Below, piece after piece: positions 1 through 7,731 of a stretch of 9,890 nucleotides of DNA; position 1 is the first letter of the stretch, and every line of letters starts with the position of its first letter. Where the stretch lies: assembly GCA_945878745.1 (NCBI GenBank), contig CAMDVY010000076.1:1-9890 (forward strand). Reading direction: 5' to 3'. This stretch comes from Klebsiella pneumoniae. Lineage in GTDB: Bacteria > Pseudomonadota > Gammaproteobacteria > Pseudomonadales > Azotimanducaceae. The notes below the pieces were generated by a model. It saw only the letters and a list, made by a program, of their open reading frames with translations, had not been told where the DNA came from and searched no databases. A program made the position numbers and the translations under genes.

Positions 1-830
1 ACAAGGGCTGCTGCGACTGGGACTACATGGTGGAGCGCTTACAGCAGGAGGCGCCGTTCTGGAAACCCGGAACACGCAATGGTTACCACATGGCCAACTT
101 CGGCTGGACCGTCGGCGAGTTGATCCGTCGTGTATCGGGACAGTCGCTCGGTGCTTACTTTCGTGCCGCCATCGCAGAGCCCACTGCAGCGGAATTCTGG
201 ATCGGCCTGCCCGAGTCCATGGAGCCCAAAGTCGCACTGATGATTCCGTTCAAACCGGAACGCGGCGCACCACAAGGTGCCTTTACCCAGGCGTTGGTCA
301 AGGATCCGAACTCGATCCCCTCCCTCGCCTTCTACAATCAGGGCGGTTTCAACCCCAACAGCCGTCAGTGCAGAGCCGCACAAATCGGTGGGGGTGGCGG
401 CCTTGCCAATGGCCGAGGCCTGGCGAAAATCTATGCGCCATTTGCCTGTGGGGGTGAACTCGGGGGCCACCGATTTGTTGATGCCGATACGCTCGCGGCG
501 ATGGGCGAAGTCGCAGTCGCCACGCACGAGGACGCCACCTTGTTGATCCCCACGCGATTCGCGCTCGGTTTCATGAAGTCCATGGATAACCGAAACGCGC
601 CGGGCGTCGACAAGAGCAGCGTCATTCTCGGCGGCCCGGCGTTCGGTCATGTCGGGGCAGGTGGGAGCATCGGCTTTGCCGACCCCGCCGAGCGCATGAG
701 CTTCGGTTATGCGATGAACAGGATGGGGCCAGGCATCCTCTTGAATGAACGTGGTCAGTCGCTGGTTGATGCCACGTATCGTTCGCTCGGGTATTCAGGC
801 AGTGCAGCCGGTGTCTGGCGCAAAAACTGA
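1..830 (+). CDS. Serine hydrolase, class C beta-lactamase/esterase-like (3' part only)
   Basis: The reading frame is open from the first full codon at position 3, so the gene begins upstream of the window; 275 residues are visible and the stop is TGA at 828-830. The preserved part reads like the C-terminal two thirds of the beta-lactamase-related serine hydrolase family (EstB-like esterases, class C fold). A W-x-PGT-x-x-GYH stretch is followed by GWTVGELIRRVSG, then FWIGLPE, then ANGRGLAKIYA, and near the end GHVGAGGSIGFADP, whose H-x-G probably replaces the K-T-G triad of true beta-lactamases. The catalytic S-x-x-K motif should lie upstream and is not visible. An internal ATG at 27 is not a credible start because the residues before it (DWDYM) also fit the family. 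The enzyme probably hydrolyses an ester or amide; the substrate is unknown, and antibiotic resistance should not be inferred. A 108-nt gap separates it from the next hydrolase on the same strand. Confidence 0.82.
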   Translation, partial: KGCCDWDYMVERLQQEAPFWKPGTRNGYHMANFGWTVGELIRRVSGQSLGAYFRAAIAEPTAAEFWIGLPESMEPKVALMIPFKPERGAPQGAFTQALVKDPNSIPSLAFYNQGGFNPNSRQCRAAQIGGGGGLANGRGLAKIYAPFACGGELGGHRFVDADTLAAMGEVAVATHEDATLLIPTRFALGFMKSMDNRNAPGVDKSSVILGGPAFGHVGAGGSIGFADPAERMSFGYAMNRMGPGILLNERGQSLVDATYRSLGYSGSAAGVWRKN

Positions 831-938
831 TCGCGTAAAATTCTGCACATGAGGTCTGCGCAGAAATTCGCAGTGTTCGCATGACGCAGTGTTTCCCGTT
901 TATGCTGCGCCGAGTCCAACTTGACCGAGCCCGAATTC

Positions 939-1889
939 ATGACGTCCAAACACCTCGTTGATCCCGAATTGCTGCCACTGTTCCAGCAGATGCCTGCTTT
1001 TCAGTTCAGCCCTGAATCGTTACCTGCAATGCGCTCGGCCATGCAGGCGGCGCGAGCCTCGATAACACTACCCGATTCTGTATCGGTCACGGAGCGATTC
1101 ATTCCCGGCCCCACGGGAGCACCGACGATGCGAGCCTTGATCACTCAACCGAAGGCGGCCGGTCGAGGACGTCCTGGCATTCTCCACATCCATGGCGGTG
1201 GCTATATTCTTGGCACTGCGGATATGACTCTTGCGACCGACGCAGCCTATGCGGCCGAACTGGGTGCAGTGGCCGTATCGATCGACTATCGGCTGGCACC
1301 GGAAACGCCGCACCCGGGGCCGGTTGAAGACTGCTACGCGGGGCTTGCCTGGTTACATGCCAATGCGGAAGAACTTGGTGTCGATCCAACGCGGATCGCC
1401 GTCACCGGCGAGAGCGCGGGTGGAGGTCTGGCGGCCGCGACGGTGCTGCTCGCGCGCGATCGCGCAACATTTGGTGTGAGTTTTCAGCACCTGGTGTTTC
1501 CAATGCTTGATGATCGTACCGTCACGCAAGCCGATCCTTCACCGCTCTTTGGTGAATTCGTGTGGACGCGAGAGTCGAACCGGTTCGGCTGGGCCGCGCT
1601 GCTTGGTCATGCGCCGGGTATCGACGGCGTATCGCCCTATGCGGCACCGGCACGAGCGGATCAATTGAGGGGCTTGCCACCTACCTTCATCGCCTGTGGC
1701 GCGCTCGACCTTTTCCTCGAAGAGAACCTCGAATACTCCCGCCGTTTGATTCGCGCCGGTGTACCCACCGAGATGCACGTCTATCCAGGCGCGCCACATG
1801 GTTTCATGATGGTCGCATCAGCACGTGTGTCGGGACAGTTTGCACGGGACTCGATGCTGGCGATGCGGCTTGGGCTTGGCGTGTCCTGA
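939..1889 (+). CDS. Alpha/beta hydrolase, HSL/family IV carboxylesterase-lipase
   Basis: This 316-residue protein has the full signature of hormone-sensitive-lipase-like (family IV) esterases. The oxyanion-hole motif HGGGYILG is at residues 85-92, and the nucleophile elbow GESAGGG has Ser159 as the predicted nucleophile. The predicted catalytic Asp257 sits in ALDLFLEEN and the His287 in GAPHGF. DYRLAPE, also typical of the family, lies between the oxyanion loop and the elbow. The length is normal for a single-domain cytoplasmic esterase and no signal peptide is seen. It should hydrolyse short- to medium-chain carboxylic esters; the physiological substrate cannot be read from sequence. I chose ATG at 939; an in-frame TTG at 921 would add six residues (MTEPEF), and neither start has a strong ribosome binding site. 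It lies between an unrelated-fold serine hydrolase and metG, so both neighbouring hydrolases may be degradative, but there is no evidence of a shared pathway. Confidence 0.9.
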   Translation: MTSKHLVDPELLPLFQQMPAFQFSPESLPAMRSAMQAARASITLPDSVSVTERFIPGPTGAPTMRALITQPKAAGRGRPGILHIHGGGYILGTADMTLATDAAYAAELGAVAVSIDYRLAPETPHPGPVEDCYAGLAWLHANAEELGVDPTRIAVTGESAGGGLAAATVLLARDRATFGVSFQHLVFPMLDDRTVTQADPSPLFGEFVWTRESNRFGWAALLGHAPGIDGVSPYAAPARADQLRGLPPTFIACGALDLFLEENLEYSRRLIRAGVPTEMHVYPGAPHGFMMVASARVSGQFARDSMLAMRLGLGVS

Positions 1890-1922
1890 GACGAGCGGGG
1901 CAAATTCGAAGCAGACTTGGGG

Positions 1923-1928
1923 TATAGT
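1923..1928 (+). promoter_or_regulatory. Possible -10 element of the metG-rnf-nth block
   Basis: TATAGT lies in the 77-nt gap between the hydrolase stop and the metG ATG, about 39 nt upstream of that ATG and followed by a GC-rich discriminator. No convincing -35 hexamer is seen at 16-18 nt spacing, and there is no TG extension. The call rests on the -10 match and its position before a long tight gene block. Confidence 0.33.
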
Positions 1929-1966
1929 CGCGCCCGCTAAAACTGTTGAGCATTTCGAGCCCGATC

Positions 1967-4012
1967 ATGCCCCGCCGCATTCTTGTCACCAGCGCACTGC
2001 CCTATGCCAACGGGCAGATTCACCTCGGGCACCTGCTCGAGCATATCCAGACCGATATCTGGGTGCGATTCCAGCGCATGCGCGGCAACCAGGTGCTCTA
2101 CGTCTGTGCCGATGACACACACGGCACTGCAACAATGCTGCGTGCCGAAAAAGAAGGGGTGACGCCAGAGGTGCTCATCGAGGGTCTTCGGGCAGATCAC
2201 GTTCGCGATTTCGAACAGTTTCTGATTGCGCATGACAACTACTACTCCACGCACTCCGCGGAAAACCGGGAGCTGTCGGAGCTGATCTACACACGTGCGA
2301 AAGCGAACGGGCGAATATTCACCCAGCAGGTCGAACAGTTGTACGACCCACAGAAGCAGCTTTTCCTCGCCGATCGTTTTGTCAAAGGCGGCTGTCCACG
2401 CTGCAAGACACCGGATCAACCCGGTGACAACTGTGATGTCTGCGGCGCAACTTATGCCGCCACCGAACTGATCGCGCCCTATTCCGCGATTTCCGGTGCC
2501 ACACCTGAGTTGCGCGCCAGCGAACACTACTTCTTCGACCTGCCTGCGTTCACTGATCTGTTGCGTGACTGGCTGGTCAACGGCACGCAGACCGAGGTGG
2601 CCAACAAACTGAAAGAATGGCTGGACGGTGGTCTGAAGCCCTGGGATATTTCTCGCGACGCGCCGTACTTCGGCTTCCTCATTCCCGGCACCACAGACAA
2701 GTATTTTTATGTCTGGCTCGACGCGCCCATCGGTTACATGGCAAGCCTCAAAAATCTGCTGGCCAAGCGGAACGACTTTACCTTCGATGAATTCTGGACC
2801 GCGGACGCAACCGGAACTGAGGTTCACCACTTCATCGGCAAGGACATTATCAATTTCCATTGCCTGTTCTGGCCGGCACTGCTGACCGCATCCGGATTCC
2901 GTCGGCCGACCCGTGTACACGTGCATGGTTTTGTCACGGTAGACGGCACCAAGATGTCCAAGTCACGCGGCACCTTCATCGAAGGCGCAACGTATCTGCA
3001 GCACCTGCGCCCGGAGTACCTGCGTTACTACTACGCAACCAAGCTCAATGGCAGCGTTGATGACATCGATATCAACCTGGATGACTTCGTACAGCGGGTC
3101 AACTCTGACCTGGTCGGCAAACTCGTCAACATTGCCAGCCGCTGCGCCGGTTTCATCACCAAACAGTTCGATGGACACCTGCGTGCCAGTTTGCCCGAAC
3201 CTGAATTGTTCGCCGAGTTTGCAGCGGCTTCCGAGCGGATCGCCGAGTGTTATGAGGTGGATGACACGGCGCGAGCAGTGCGTGAAATCATGTCCCTGGC
3301 CGATCGTGCCAATCAATATGTTGCCGCCCGCGCGCCCTGGTCGCTGGCCAAGGATCCAGCGCGTCGTGACGACGTGCAGGCGGTGTGTACCCAGGCGTTG
3401 AACCTGTTCCGGCAGTTGCTGATCTGGATCAAGCCGGTGTTGCCGCGCATCGCAGCCGAAGCGGAGACCTTCCTGAATGTCGCACCACTCCAATGGCATG
3501 ACTGCTCAACGCCTTTGCTCGGTCATCGGATCAACAGTTACGTGCCATTGCTGACTCGCCTGGAGCGCGAAGCGGTTGATCGTGTGGTCGATGCCTCAAA
3601 AGCTGATCAACTGGAGGCCCTGGCCGACCAATCGACCGTTTCTTCCCCACCGGCTGTCATGAAGGAGCCCGACGTGACCGAAGCTTCGTTTATCTCGATT
3701 GATGACTTTGGCAAAGTCAAACTGAAGGTGGCGAAGATCCTCGAAGCCAGCGCAGTTGAAGGGGCTGACAAACTGCTTCAGCTGCGCCTGGACCTTGGCG
3801 ACCATCAGCGCACGGTTTTTTCCGGCATCAAGAGTGCCTATGATCCAGCCACATTGGTTGGACGCTTGACTGTGGTGGTGGCTAATCTCGCGCCACGCAA
3901 AATGCGGTTTGGAACTTCGGAAGGCATGGTGCTTGCAGCAGGTCCCGGGGGTGGCGACATCTTCCTGATTGCGCCAGACACCGGAGCGCAACCTGGTATG
4001 GACGTGACCTGA
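1967..4012 (+). CDS. metG: Methionyl-tRNA synthetase with C-terminal tRNA-binding domain
   Basis: This cytoplasmic class I aminoacyl-tRNA synthetase charges tRNA-Met, including initiator tRNA, with methionine using ATP. At 681 residues it matches the long bacterial form (E. coli about 677). The ATP-binding HIGH motif appears as HLGH at residues 19-22, and KMSKS is at 329-333. A zinc knuckle is formed by Cys143, Cys146, Cys156 and Cys159 (CPRC...GDNCDVCG). The last ~110 residues, beginning near SFISIDDFGKVKLKVAKI, form the dimerising, tRNA-binding EMAPII/Trbp111-like OB-fold, joined by a variable linker. I start at ATG 1967 because MPRRILVTSALPYANG matches the family N-terminus; an upstream in-frame TTG at 1946 adds seven residues with no family support. 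The stop is only 13 nt before rnfA, so the Rnf operon is probably transcribed at least partly from the metG promoter. Confidence 0.97.
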   Translation: MPRRILVTSALPYANGQIHLGHLLEHIQTDIWVRFQRMRGNQVLYVCADDTHGTATMLRAEKEGVTPEVLIEGLRADHVRDFEQFLIAHDNYYSTHSAENRELSELIYTRAKANGRIFTQQVEQLYDPQKQLFLADRFVKGGCPRCKTPDQPGDNCDVCGATYAATELIAPYSAISGATPELRASEHYFFDLPAFTDLLRDWLVNGTQTEVANKLKEWLDGGLKPWDISRDAPYFGFLIPGTTDKYFYVWLDAPIGYMASLKNLLAKRNDFTFDEFWTADATGTEVHHFIGKDIINFHCLFWPALLTASGFRRPTRVHVHGFVTVDGTKMSKSRGTFIEGATYLQHLRPEYLRYYYATKLNGSVDDIDINLDDFVQRVNSDLVGKLVNIASRCAGFITKQFDGHLRASLPEPELFAEFAAASERIAECYEVDDTARAVREIMSLADRANQYVAARAPWSLAKDPARRDDVQAVCTQALNLFRQLLIWIKPVLPRIAAEAETFLNVAPLQWHDCSTPLLGHRINSYVPLLTRLEREAVDRVVDASKADQLEALADQSTVSSPPAVMKEPDVTEASFISIDDFGKVKLKVAKILEASAVEGADKLLQLRLDLGDHQRTVFSGIKSAYDPATLVGRLTVVVANLAPRKMRFGTSEGMVLAAGPGGGDIFLIAPDTGAQPGMDVT

Positions 4013-4025
4013 CGGGGCTTCCGGT

Positions 4026-4604
4026 ATGGGCGAATTGCTGTCGATTCTGCTCGGTGCCATGCTGGTGAACAACTTCGTGCTGGCGCAGTTTCTTGGCCTG
4101 TGTCCCTTCTTTGGCACCACGCGCCAGTACGAAACCGCAATGGCGATGGGCCTGGCGACCACCTTCGTGCTCAGCCTCTCGGCTGGGCTGTGTCACGTGA
4201 TCTACCACCAGTTGCTGGTGCCATTCGATCTTGAATATCTGCGCATCATTGCCTTCGTCGTTGTCGTCGCAGGTACCGTTCAGTTCACCGAGGTGTACCT
4301 TCGAGCAACATCCCGGCAGTTGTATCAGCTGCTTGGGATCTACCTTCCTCTCATCACGACCAACTGTGCCGTTCTCGGTGTTGCCCTGCTCTCGATTCAG
4401 CACACGCTGACCTTCGTACAGACCATGGTATTCGCCATCGGCGCAGCGTTGGGATTCACCATGGTGCTGGTGTTGTTTTCGGCACTGCGCGAACGCCTCG
4501 ACGCTGGCCGGTGTCCAGCCGCCATGCGAGGCACGCCACTGATGCTGATCAGTGCCGGGATCATGAGCCTGGCTTTTCTGGGTTTTTCCGGCCTGCGCGA
4601 CTGA
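4026..4604 (+). CDS. rnfA: Rnf/Rsx electron transport complex subunit A (membrane)
   Basis: This 192-residue integral membrane protein has about six hydrophobic segments and essentially the length of E. coli RsxA. The conserved half-site FVLAQFLGLCPFFG carries Cys26, and LPLITTNCAVLG carries Cys114. In the related RnfA/NqrE family the equivalent cysteines help bind a membrane-embedded [2Fe-2S] cluster at the interface with RnfE. It is therefore expected to pass electrons across the cytoplasmic membrane inside the complex. It is the most conserved Rnf subunit in this window. The ATG is 13 nt after the metG stop, with only a weak purine-rich (ACGGGG) stretch upstream, so expression may depend on translation of metG. 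The RnfE homologue encoded downstream is its pseudo-symmetric partner. Confidence 0.96.
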   Translation: MGELLSILLGAMLVNNFVLAQFLGLCPFFGTTRQYETAMAMGLATTFVLSLSAGLCHVIYHQLLVPFDLEYLRIIAFVVVVAGTVQFTEVYLRATSRQLYQLLGIYLPLITTNCAVLGVALLSIQHTLTFVQTMVFAIGAALGFTMVLVLFSALRERLDAGRCPAAMRGTPLMLISAGIMSLAFLGFSGLRD

Positions 4605-4610
4605 ACAGCG

Positions 4611-5099
4611 ATGATTGAAGCCCTTTCCATCATGCTCGCGCTCGTTGCCATGGTGTGCGGTGGCTTGTGGCTGGCAGCCACCCGCTGGCCCGGTGACGAG
4701 GACAGTCTGGTGACTGAAATCAACGCAGTACTGCCCCAGACACAGTGCGCCCAATGTGGGTACCCGGGCTGTCTGCCCTATGCACGCGCGATCGCCGCGG
4801 GCGCACCGCTCGACCGATGTCCACCCGGCGGCAGCGTCACGCACGCCGCGTTGATTCGCCTGTTACCTGAACACGTGGCCGGAATTCCGCCAGCGATTCC
4901 GGTGACCCAGGTGGCGCTGATCAACGAGGATCAATGTATCGGCTGCTTCCTGTGTGTCCCTGCGTGTCCCGTGGATGCAATCGTCGGTGCACCAAGGTTT
5001 TTGCATACCGTTCTGGCGCAGGCATGCACGGGTTGTGGGCTGTGTCTGCCACCGTGTCCCGTCGATTGCATCACGCTGGTCGAAGGTCGTGCCTCGTGA
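4611..5099 (+). CDS. rnfB: Rnf/Rsx electron transport complex iron-sulfur subunit B
   Basis: This 162-residue protein has an N-terminal membrane anchor (about residues 5-24) followed by a cytoplasmic Fe-S region. The first cluster is the Rnf-type C-x2-C-x4-C-x15-C arrangement at Cys46, Cys49, Cys54 and Cys70 (CAQCGYPGC...DRCPPGG). Two ferredoxin-like [4Fe-4S] motifs follow: Cys109/112/115/119 (CIGCFLCVPACP) and Cys139/142/145/149 (CTGCGLCLPPCP). All expected ligands are present, so it should work as the electron wire between the soluble side and the membrane subunits. It ends soon after the last cluster and lacks roughly the last 30 residues of E. coli RsxB. It starts 6 nt after rnfA and its stop overlaps the GTG start of rnfC. 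A stand-alone RnfB is known in some related bacteria, but here the whole complex is present. Confidence 0.95.
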   Translation: MIEALSIMLALVAMVCGGLWLAATRWPGDEDSLVTEINAVLPQTQCAQCGYPGCLPYARAIAAGAPLDRCPPGGSVTHAALIRLLPEHVAGIPPAIPVTQVALINEDQCIGCFLCVPACPVDAIVGAPRFLHTVLAQACTGCGLCLPPCPVDCITLVEGRAS

Positions 5100-6334
5100 T
5101 CCAGGAAATCAGCGCTAACAGTGTGCTTGGTTACCAGCTGGGCAAAAACTCGAGATGGTGCGTAAAACCTGGTGATCGCGTGCAAAAAGGCTCACCGATT
5201 GCTCGTGGGGAACGCTGGCTGCACGCGGCTTCTTCGGGTGTGGTCACCCGTGTCGACACCGTTCTCGTGGTTGACGTTCAGCCAGACCAACGGGCCAGCA
5301 CGATGCCACCACTCGATGCGGAAACGGTTGATGCCGCTGAGTTGTTCGAGCGGGTGCACTCAGCAGGGATCGAAGGTCTTGGTGGCGGGGGTTATCCGAC
5401 CCATCTCAAATTGCTGGCAGCCTTGCGAAACAGCGTTCACACCATCGTCATCAACGCCGTTGAGTGCGAATCCGGCATATCGTGTGACTCTGCGCTGGCA
5501 CGGTGGCATGCACGCGATCTGATGCCTGCCCTGACCGCTCTCCATCGGCTGCCAGGGGTCAACCAGATCATCATCGCCTGCTCCGGACGAACGCGACCAG
5601 AGATCACCGGCAACTTCGACATTCACGAACTAACCAGTGTGCGACCCACCGACGGTGAAGAAAGACACCTGTTGAAAAGACTGTTCAATGTCGATATCCC
5701 GCGTCATCTCTACCCTGTTGGGGCCGGCTATCTGGTGATCAACATCGGCACCTTGTTGGCGATCGGCGAAGCGCTCGCTGGCAAACCCTTGACTCGTCGA
5801 TTGGTCACTCTGGCTGACGGCGTGCGATGGGTACCCATCGGTCTGCCGGTTGCATCGTTGGTCTCAACGCCCTTCTACCGATCAGGTGGGCCATTGTCCG
5901 GCGTCATCTGCAGGACCTCAGAGGCATTCATCGACAAGACCGCCAACGCGATCTCGGAATTCAATATTGTTGCGAGTGCTGGCTGCATTCGCTGTGGTCG
6001 ATGTGACGACGTCTGTCCGGAAGCCTTGCCTGTCACTCAACTCCTCGCCTTCGCAGCTGTCGGTAACCTTGAGCGTCTATCCGCACTGGATCTGGGCAAC
6101 TGCATCGAGTGCGGGTTATGCAATCCGGTATGTCCGAGCCAGATCAACGTCTTGAGGGAGCTTCGAACAGGACTGGACGCCCTAAACGCAGATGAAGCTC
6201 GCACCACGGCGAAGCAGACTGCGCTTGCCCGCTCGACACAGCACGCGCAGCGGCTTGCAGGACTCGAACGCTTCCAGGCCGACCGACGCGCGGCTCGTCT
6301 CGCGCGCATCCGTGGCGCCCACCTCGATGACTGA
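5096..6334 (+). CDS. rnfC: Rnf/Rsx electron transport complex subunit C, short and divergent
   Basis: RnfC is the peripheral flavin/Fe-S subunit expected to react with NADH. I start at GTG 5096, which overlaps the rnfB stop (GTGA) and has GAAGG at 5082-5086 nine nt upstream, giving 412 residues; upstream in-frame sequence lies inside rnfB and shows no RnfC similarity. A lipoyl-like segment (VKPGDRVQKG...ASSGVV, about 23-50) precedes the Nqo1-like flavin domain, which has GLGGGGYPTHLK at 94-105 and NAVECESGISCD at 120-131. Two intact [4Fe-4S] motifs follow at Cys297/300/303/307 and Cys336/339/342/346. Differences from textbook RnfC are clear. The N-terminal GGIHPP segment is missing, ECEPY has become ECESG, and the YPxGGxKQL motif appears as RPTDGEERHL. 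The long Ala/Lys repeat tail of the E. coli protein (about 740 residues) is reduced to about 60 charged residues. The family is certain; normal NADH/FMN chemistry is not. Confidence 0.93.
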   Translation: MIQEISANSVLGYQLGKNSRWCVKPGDRVQKGSPIARGERWLHAASSGVVTRVDTVLVVDVQPDQRASTMPPLDAETVDAAELFERVHSAGIEGLGGGGYPTHLKLLAALRNSVHTIVINAVECESGISCDSALARWHARDLMPALTALHRLPGVNQIIIACSGRTRPEITGNFDIHELTSVRPTDGEERHLLKRLFNVDIPRHLYPVGAGYLVINIGTLLAIGEALAGKPLTRRLVTLADGVRWVPIGLPVASLVSTPFYRSGGPLSGVICRTSEAFIDKTANAISEFNIVASAGCIRCGRCDDVCPEALPVTQLLAFAAVGNLERLSALDLGNCIECGLCNPVCPSQINVLRELRTGLDALNADEARTTAKQTALARSTQHAQRLAGLERFQADRRAARLARIRGAHLDD

Positions 6335-6340
6335 AAGACG

Positions 6341-7231
6341 ATGACTGAACGACGCAGCACCCGGGAAATCATGGTGTGGGTCATCGCAGCACTCATGCCT
6401 GCGCTCCTCACCTCCGGATACTGGTTCGGCTGGCAGGTACTGACGCAGGCCGGCGTCGCCGTGGCCGCCGCGCTGATGACCGAGCTGGTCTGCCTGCGTT
6501 TGCGAGGTGCACCCGTCAATGCGCTCGGTGACGGCAGTGCCGTGGTGACCGCATTGCTCATCACGATGGCATTGCCACCGACAACACCCCTTGGAGTCAC
6601 CGTTTGCGCGGCGGTGTTTGCCATCAGCCTGGGTAAACATGCCTTCGGCGGGCTCGGTCAGAATCTTTTCAATCCGGCGATGGTCGGGTACGCCATGGTC
6701 CTGGTGTCATTTCCAGCCGCACTGGCCACATGGCCCGTACCGGCAGACGCACTGAGCGGCGCAACCCTGCTGGAAGTCATCAAACATGATCATGGCCGCA
6801 CGCTCGCCGAGCTTCAGCTGGATCCAGTGTTTGGCCACATCGGTGCATGGGGTTTCGAGTGGATAGGGGTCGCTGCGTTGGCGGGTGGTGTGCTCTTGCT
6901 GGCGCGAGGGCTACTGGCCTGGCGTGTCAGTGTTGGCGTTCTTGTCACCTGTGGACTGCTGGCGGTCGTCCTGCATGACAGTGGCAGTTCAGACAGCCTT
7001 GGCACGCCGATACAGCAGTGGCTCTCGGGGGGACTGATACTGGCGGCCTTTTTTGTCGCTACCGATCCGGTCACCCACCCACGGTCACACACAGCACAAT
7101 GGCTGTTCGCGCTCGTGGTTGGTTGTACCATCATGGCCATTCGTGGCTTCGGCAACTACCCGGACGGCATCGCCTTTGCCATCTTGCTCGGCAACGCTTG
7201 CACACCCTGGCTGGATCGACGCTGGCCATGA
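6341..7231 (+). CDS. rnfD: Rnf/Rsx electron transport complex subunit D (membrane flavoprotein)
   Basis: This 296-residue polytopic membrane protein belongs to the RnfD/NqrB family. Family landmarks include GKHAFGGLGQNLFNPAMVGY (residues 98-117), FFVATDPVT (237-245) and RGFGNYPDGIAFAILLGN (268-285). The flavinylation motif D-x-x-S-G-A-T is present at 136-142, so Thr142 is the predicted site of covalent FMN attached by an ApbE-type transferase, which is not encoded in the window. The protein is about 55 residues shorter than E. coli RsxD. The missing residues are mainly an N-terminal piece before TREIMVWVI and the loop before the flavin motif. It starts 6 nt after rnfC and its TGA overlaps the ATG of rnfG (ATGA). 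It should form the transmembrane electron path together with RnfG. Confidence 0.95.
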   Translation: MTERRSTREIMVWVIAALMPALLTSGYWFGWQVLTQAGVAVAAALMTELVCLRLRGAPVNALGDGSAVVTALLITMALPPTTPLGVTVCAAVFAISLGKHAFGGLGQNLFNPAMVGYAMVLVSFPAALATWPVPADALSGATLLEVIKHDHGRTLAELQLDPVFGHIGAWGFEWIGVAALAGGVLLLARGLLAWRVSVGVLVTCGLLAVVLHDSGSSDSLGTPIQQWLSGGLILAAFFVATDPVTHPRSHTAQWLFALVVGCTIMAIRGFGNYPDGIAFAILLGNACTPWLDRRWP

Positions 7232-7731
7232 ACACTCGAACCCGCGGATTTTTCGTGTTGATGCTGGCGACGCTCGTTGTGATTTCAACCCTCGCTGCGG
7301 TCCATGAGGCCACACGCAACCGCGTGGATTCCAATCGCGCACGAGAACTGTGGCGCCATGCTGAAGCGTTGACCGGCATCGATGACCTGCATCAGCGCGG
7401 GATGCCTCCGGCTGTCGACTCGGAAATAAGCCTGAACGATGGCCGCCGACTGCTATTTGGCTCGGTTGAAGGATACGGTGGTTCCATCGATTTCCTGGTG
7501 CTCCTTGGCTCATCACGCAACATCGCTGGATTGCGAGTCACGCGACACCAGGAGACACCGGGAATCGGAGATTTCATCGACCAACCGGAGTCGGGGTGGA
7601 TGCGCCAGTTCATCGGTGCCAGTACCACATCGCTCCGTGAAATCGATGGAAAAACTGGCGCAACGATTACCACCAACGCCTTGTCTCGAGGTGTGCAGGA
7701 TCTTGTCAGTCGCACAGGAGATCAGCCTTGA
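7228..7731 (+). CDS. rnfG: Rnf/Rsx electron transport complex flavoprotein subunit G
   Basis: This 167-residue protein has one N-terminal membrane anchor (about residues 7-25) and an FMN-binding domain expected on the outer face of the cytoplasmic membrane. Family signatures are GYGGSIDFLV (82-91), RHQETPGIGD (106-115) and the ApbE flavinylation motif D-x-x-T-G-A-T-x-T at 140-148 (IDGKTGATITT), which makes Thr146 the predicted covalent FMN site. The length is about 40 residues under E. coli RsxG, with a compact region between the anchor and the FMN domain. The start is ATG 7228, which overlaps the rnfD stop; the frame is open further upstream, but only inside rnfD, where it has no similarity to RnfG. 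The TGA stop overlaps the TTG start of rnfE, so the D-G-E genes form a translationally coupled run. Confidence 0.93.
   Translation: MNTRTRGFFVLMLATLVVISTLAAVHEATRNRVDSNRARELWRHAEALTGIDDLHQRGMPPAVDSEISLNDGRRLLFGSVEGYGGSIDFLVLLGSSRNIAGLRVTRHQETPGIGDFIDQPESGWMRQFIGASTTSLREIDGKTGATITTNALSRGVQDLVSRTGDQP
7716..7720 (+). promoter_or_regulatory. Ribosome binding site deciding the TTG start of rnfE
   Basis: AGGAG lies 7 nt upstream of TTG 7728, inside the last codons of rnfG. It is one of the best Shine-Dalgarno matches in the window and supports the non-ATG start, which overlaps the rnfG stop as TTGA. Confidence 0.75.

Noticed and set aside
841..865. Inverted repeat ttctgc...gcagaa and the inner palindrome tctgcgcaga downstream of the first hydrolase
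   Set aside because: The stem is only 6 bp with a long loop and no T-run follows, so it is not convincing as a terminator or operator.
1937..2926. Long open frame (329 codons) on the minus strand inside metG
   Set aside because: It lies antisense to metG, whose family motifs are unbroken, and its translation shows no recognisable domain; it is a by-product of GC-rich codon use.
3882..4844. Minus-strand open frame of 320 codons across the end of metG, rnfA and rnfB
   Set aside because: It is antisense to three clear genes and crosses their boundaries; the translation is His/Gln/Arg-rich and low in normal protein features.
4934..5095. Extended N-terminus for rnfC starting inside rnfB
   Set aside because: The added residues are an out-of-frame reading of the RnfB cluster region and lack the GGIHPP signature; GTG 5096 has a ribosome binding site.
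7018..7227. Extended N-terminus for rnfG inside rnfD
   Set aside because: RnfG starts with its membrane anchor right after ATG 7228; the upstream part is the shadow of rnfD.
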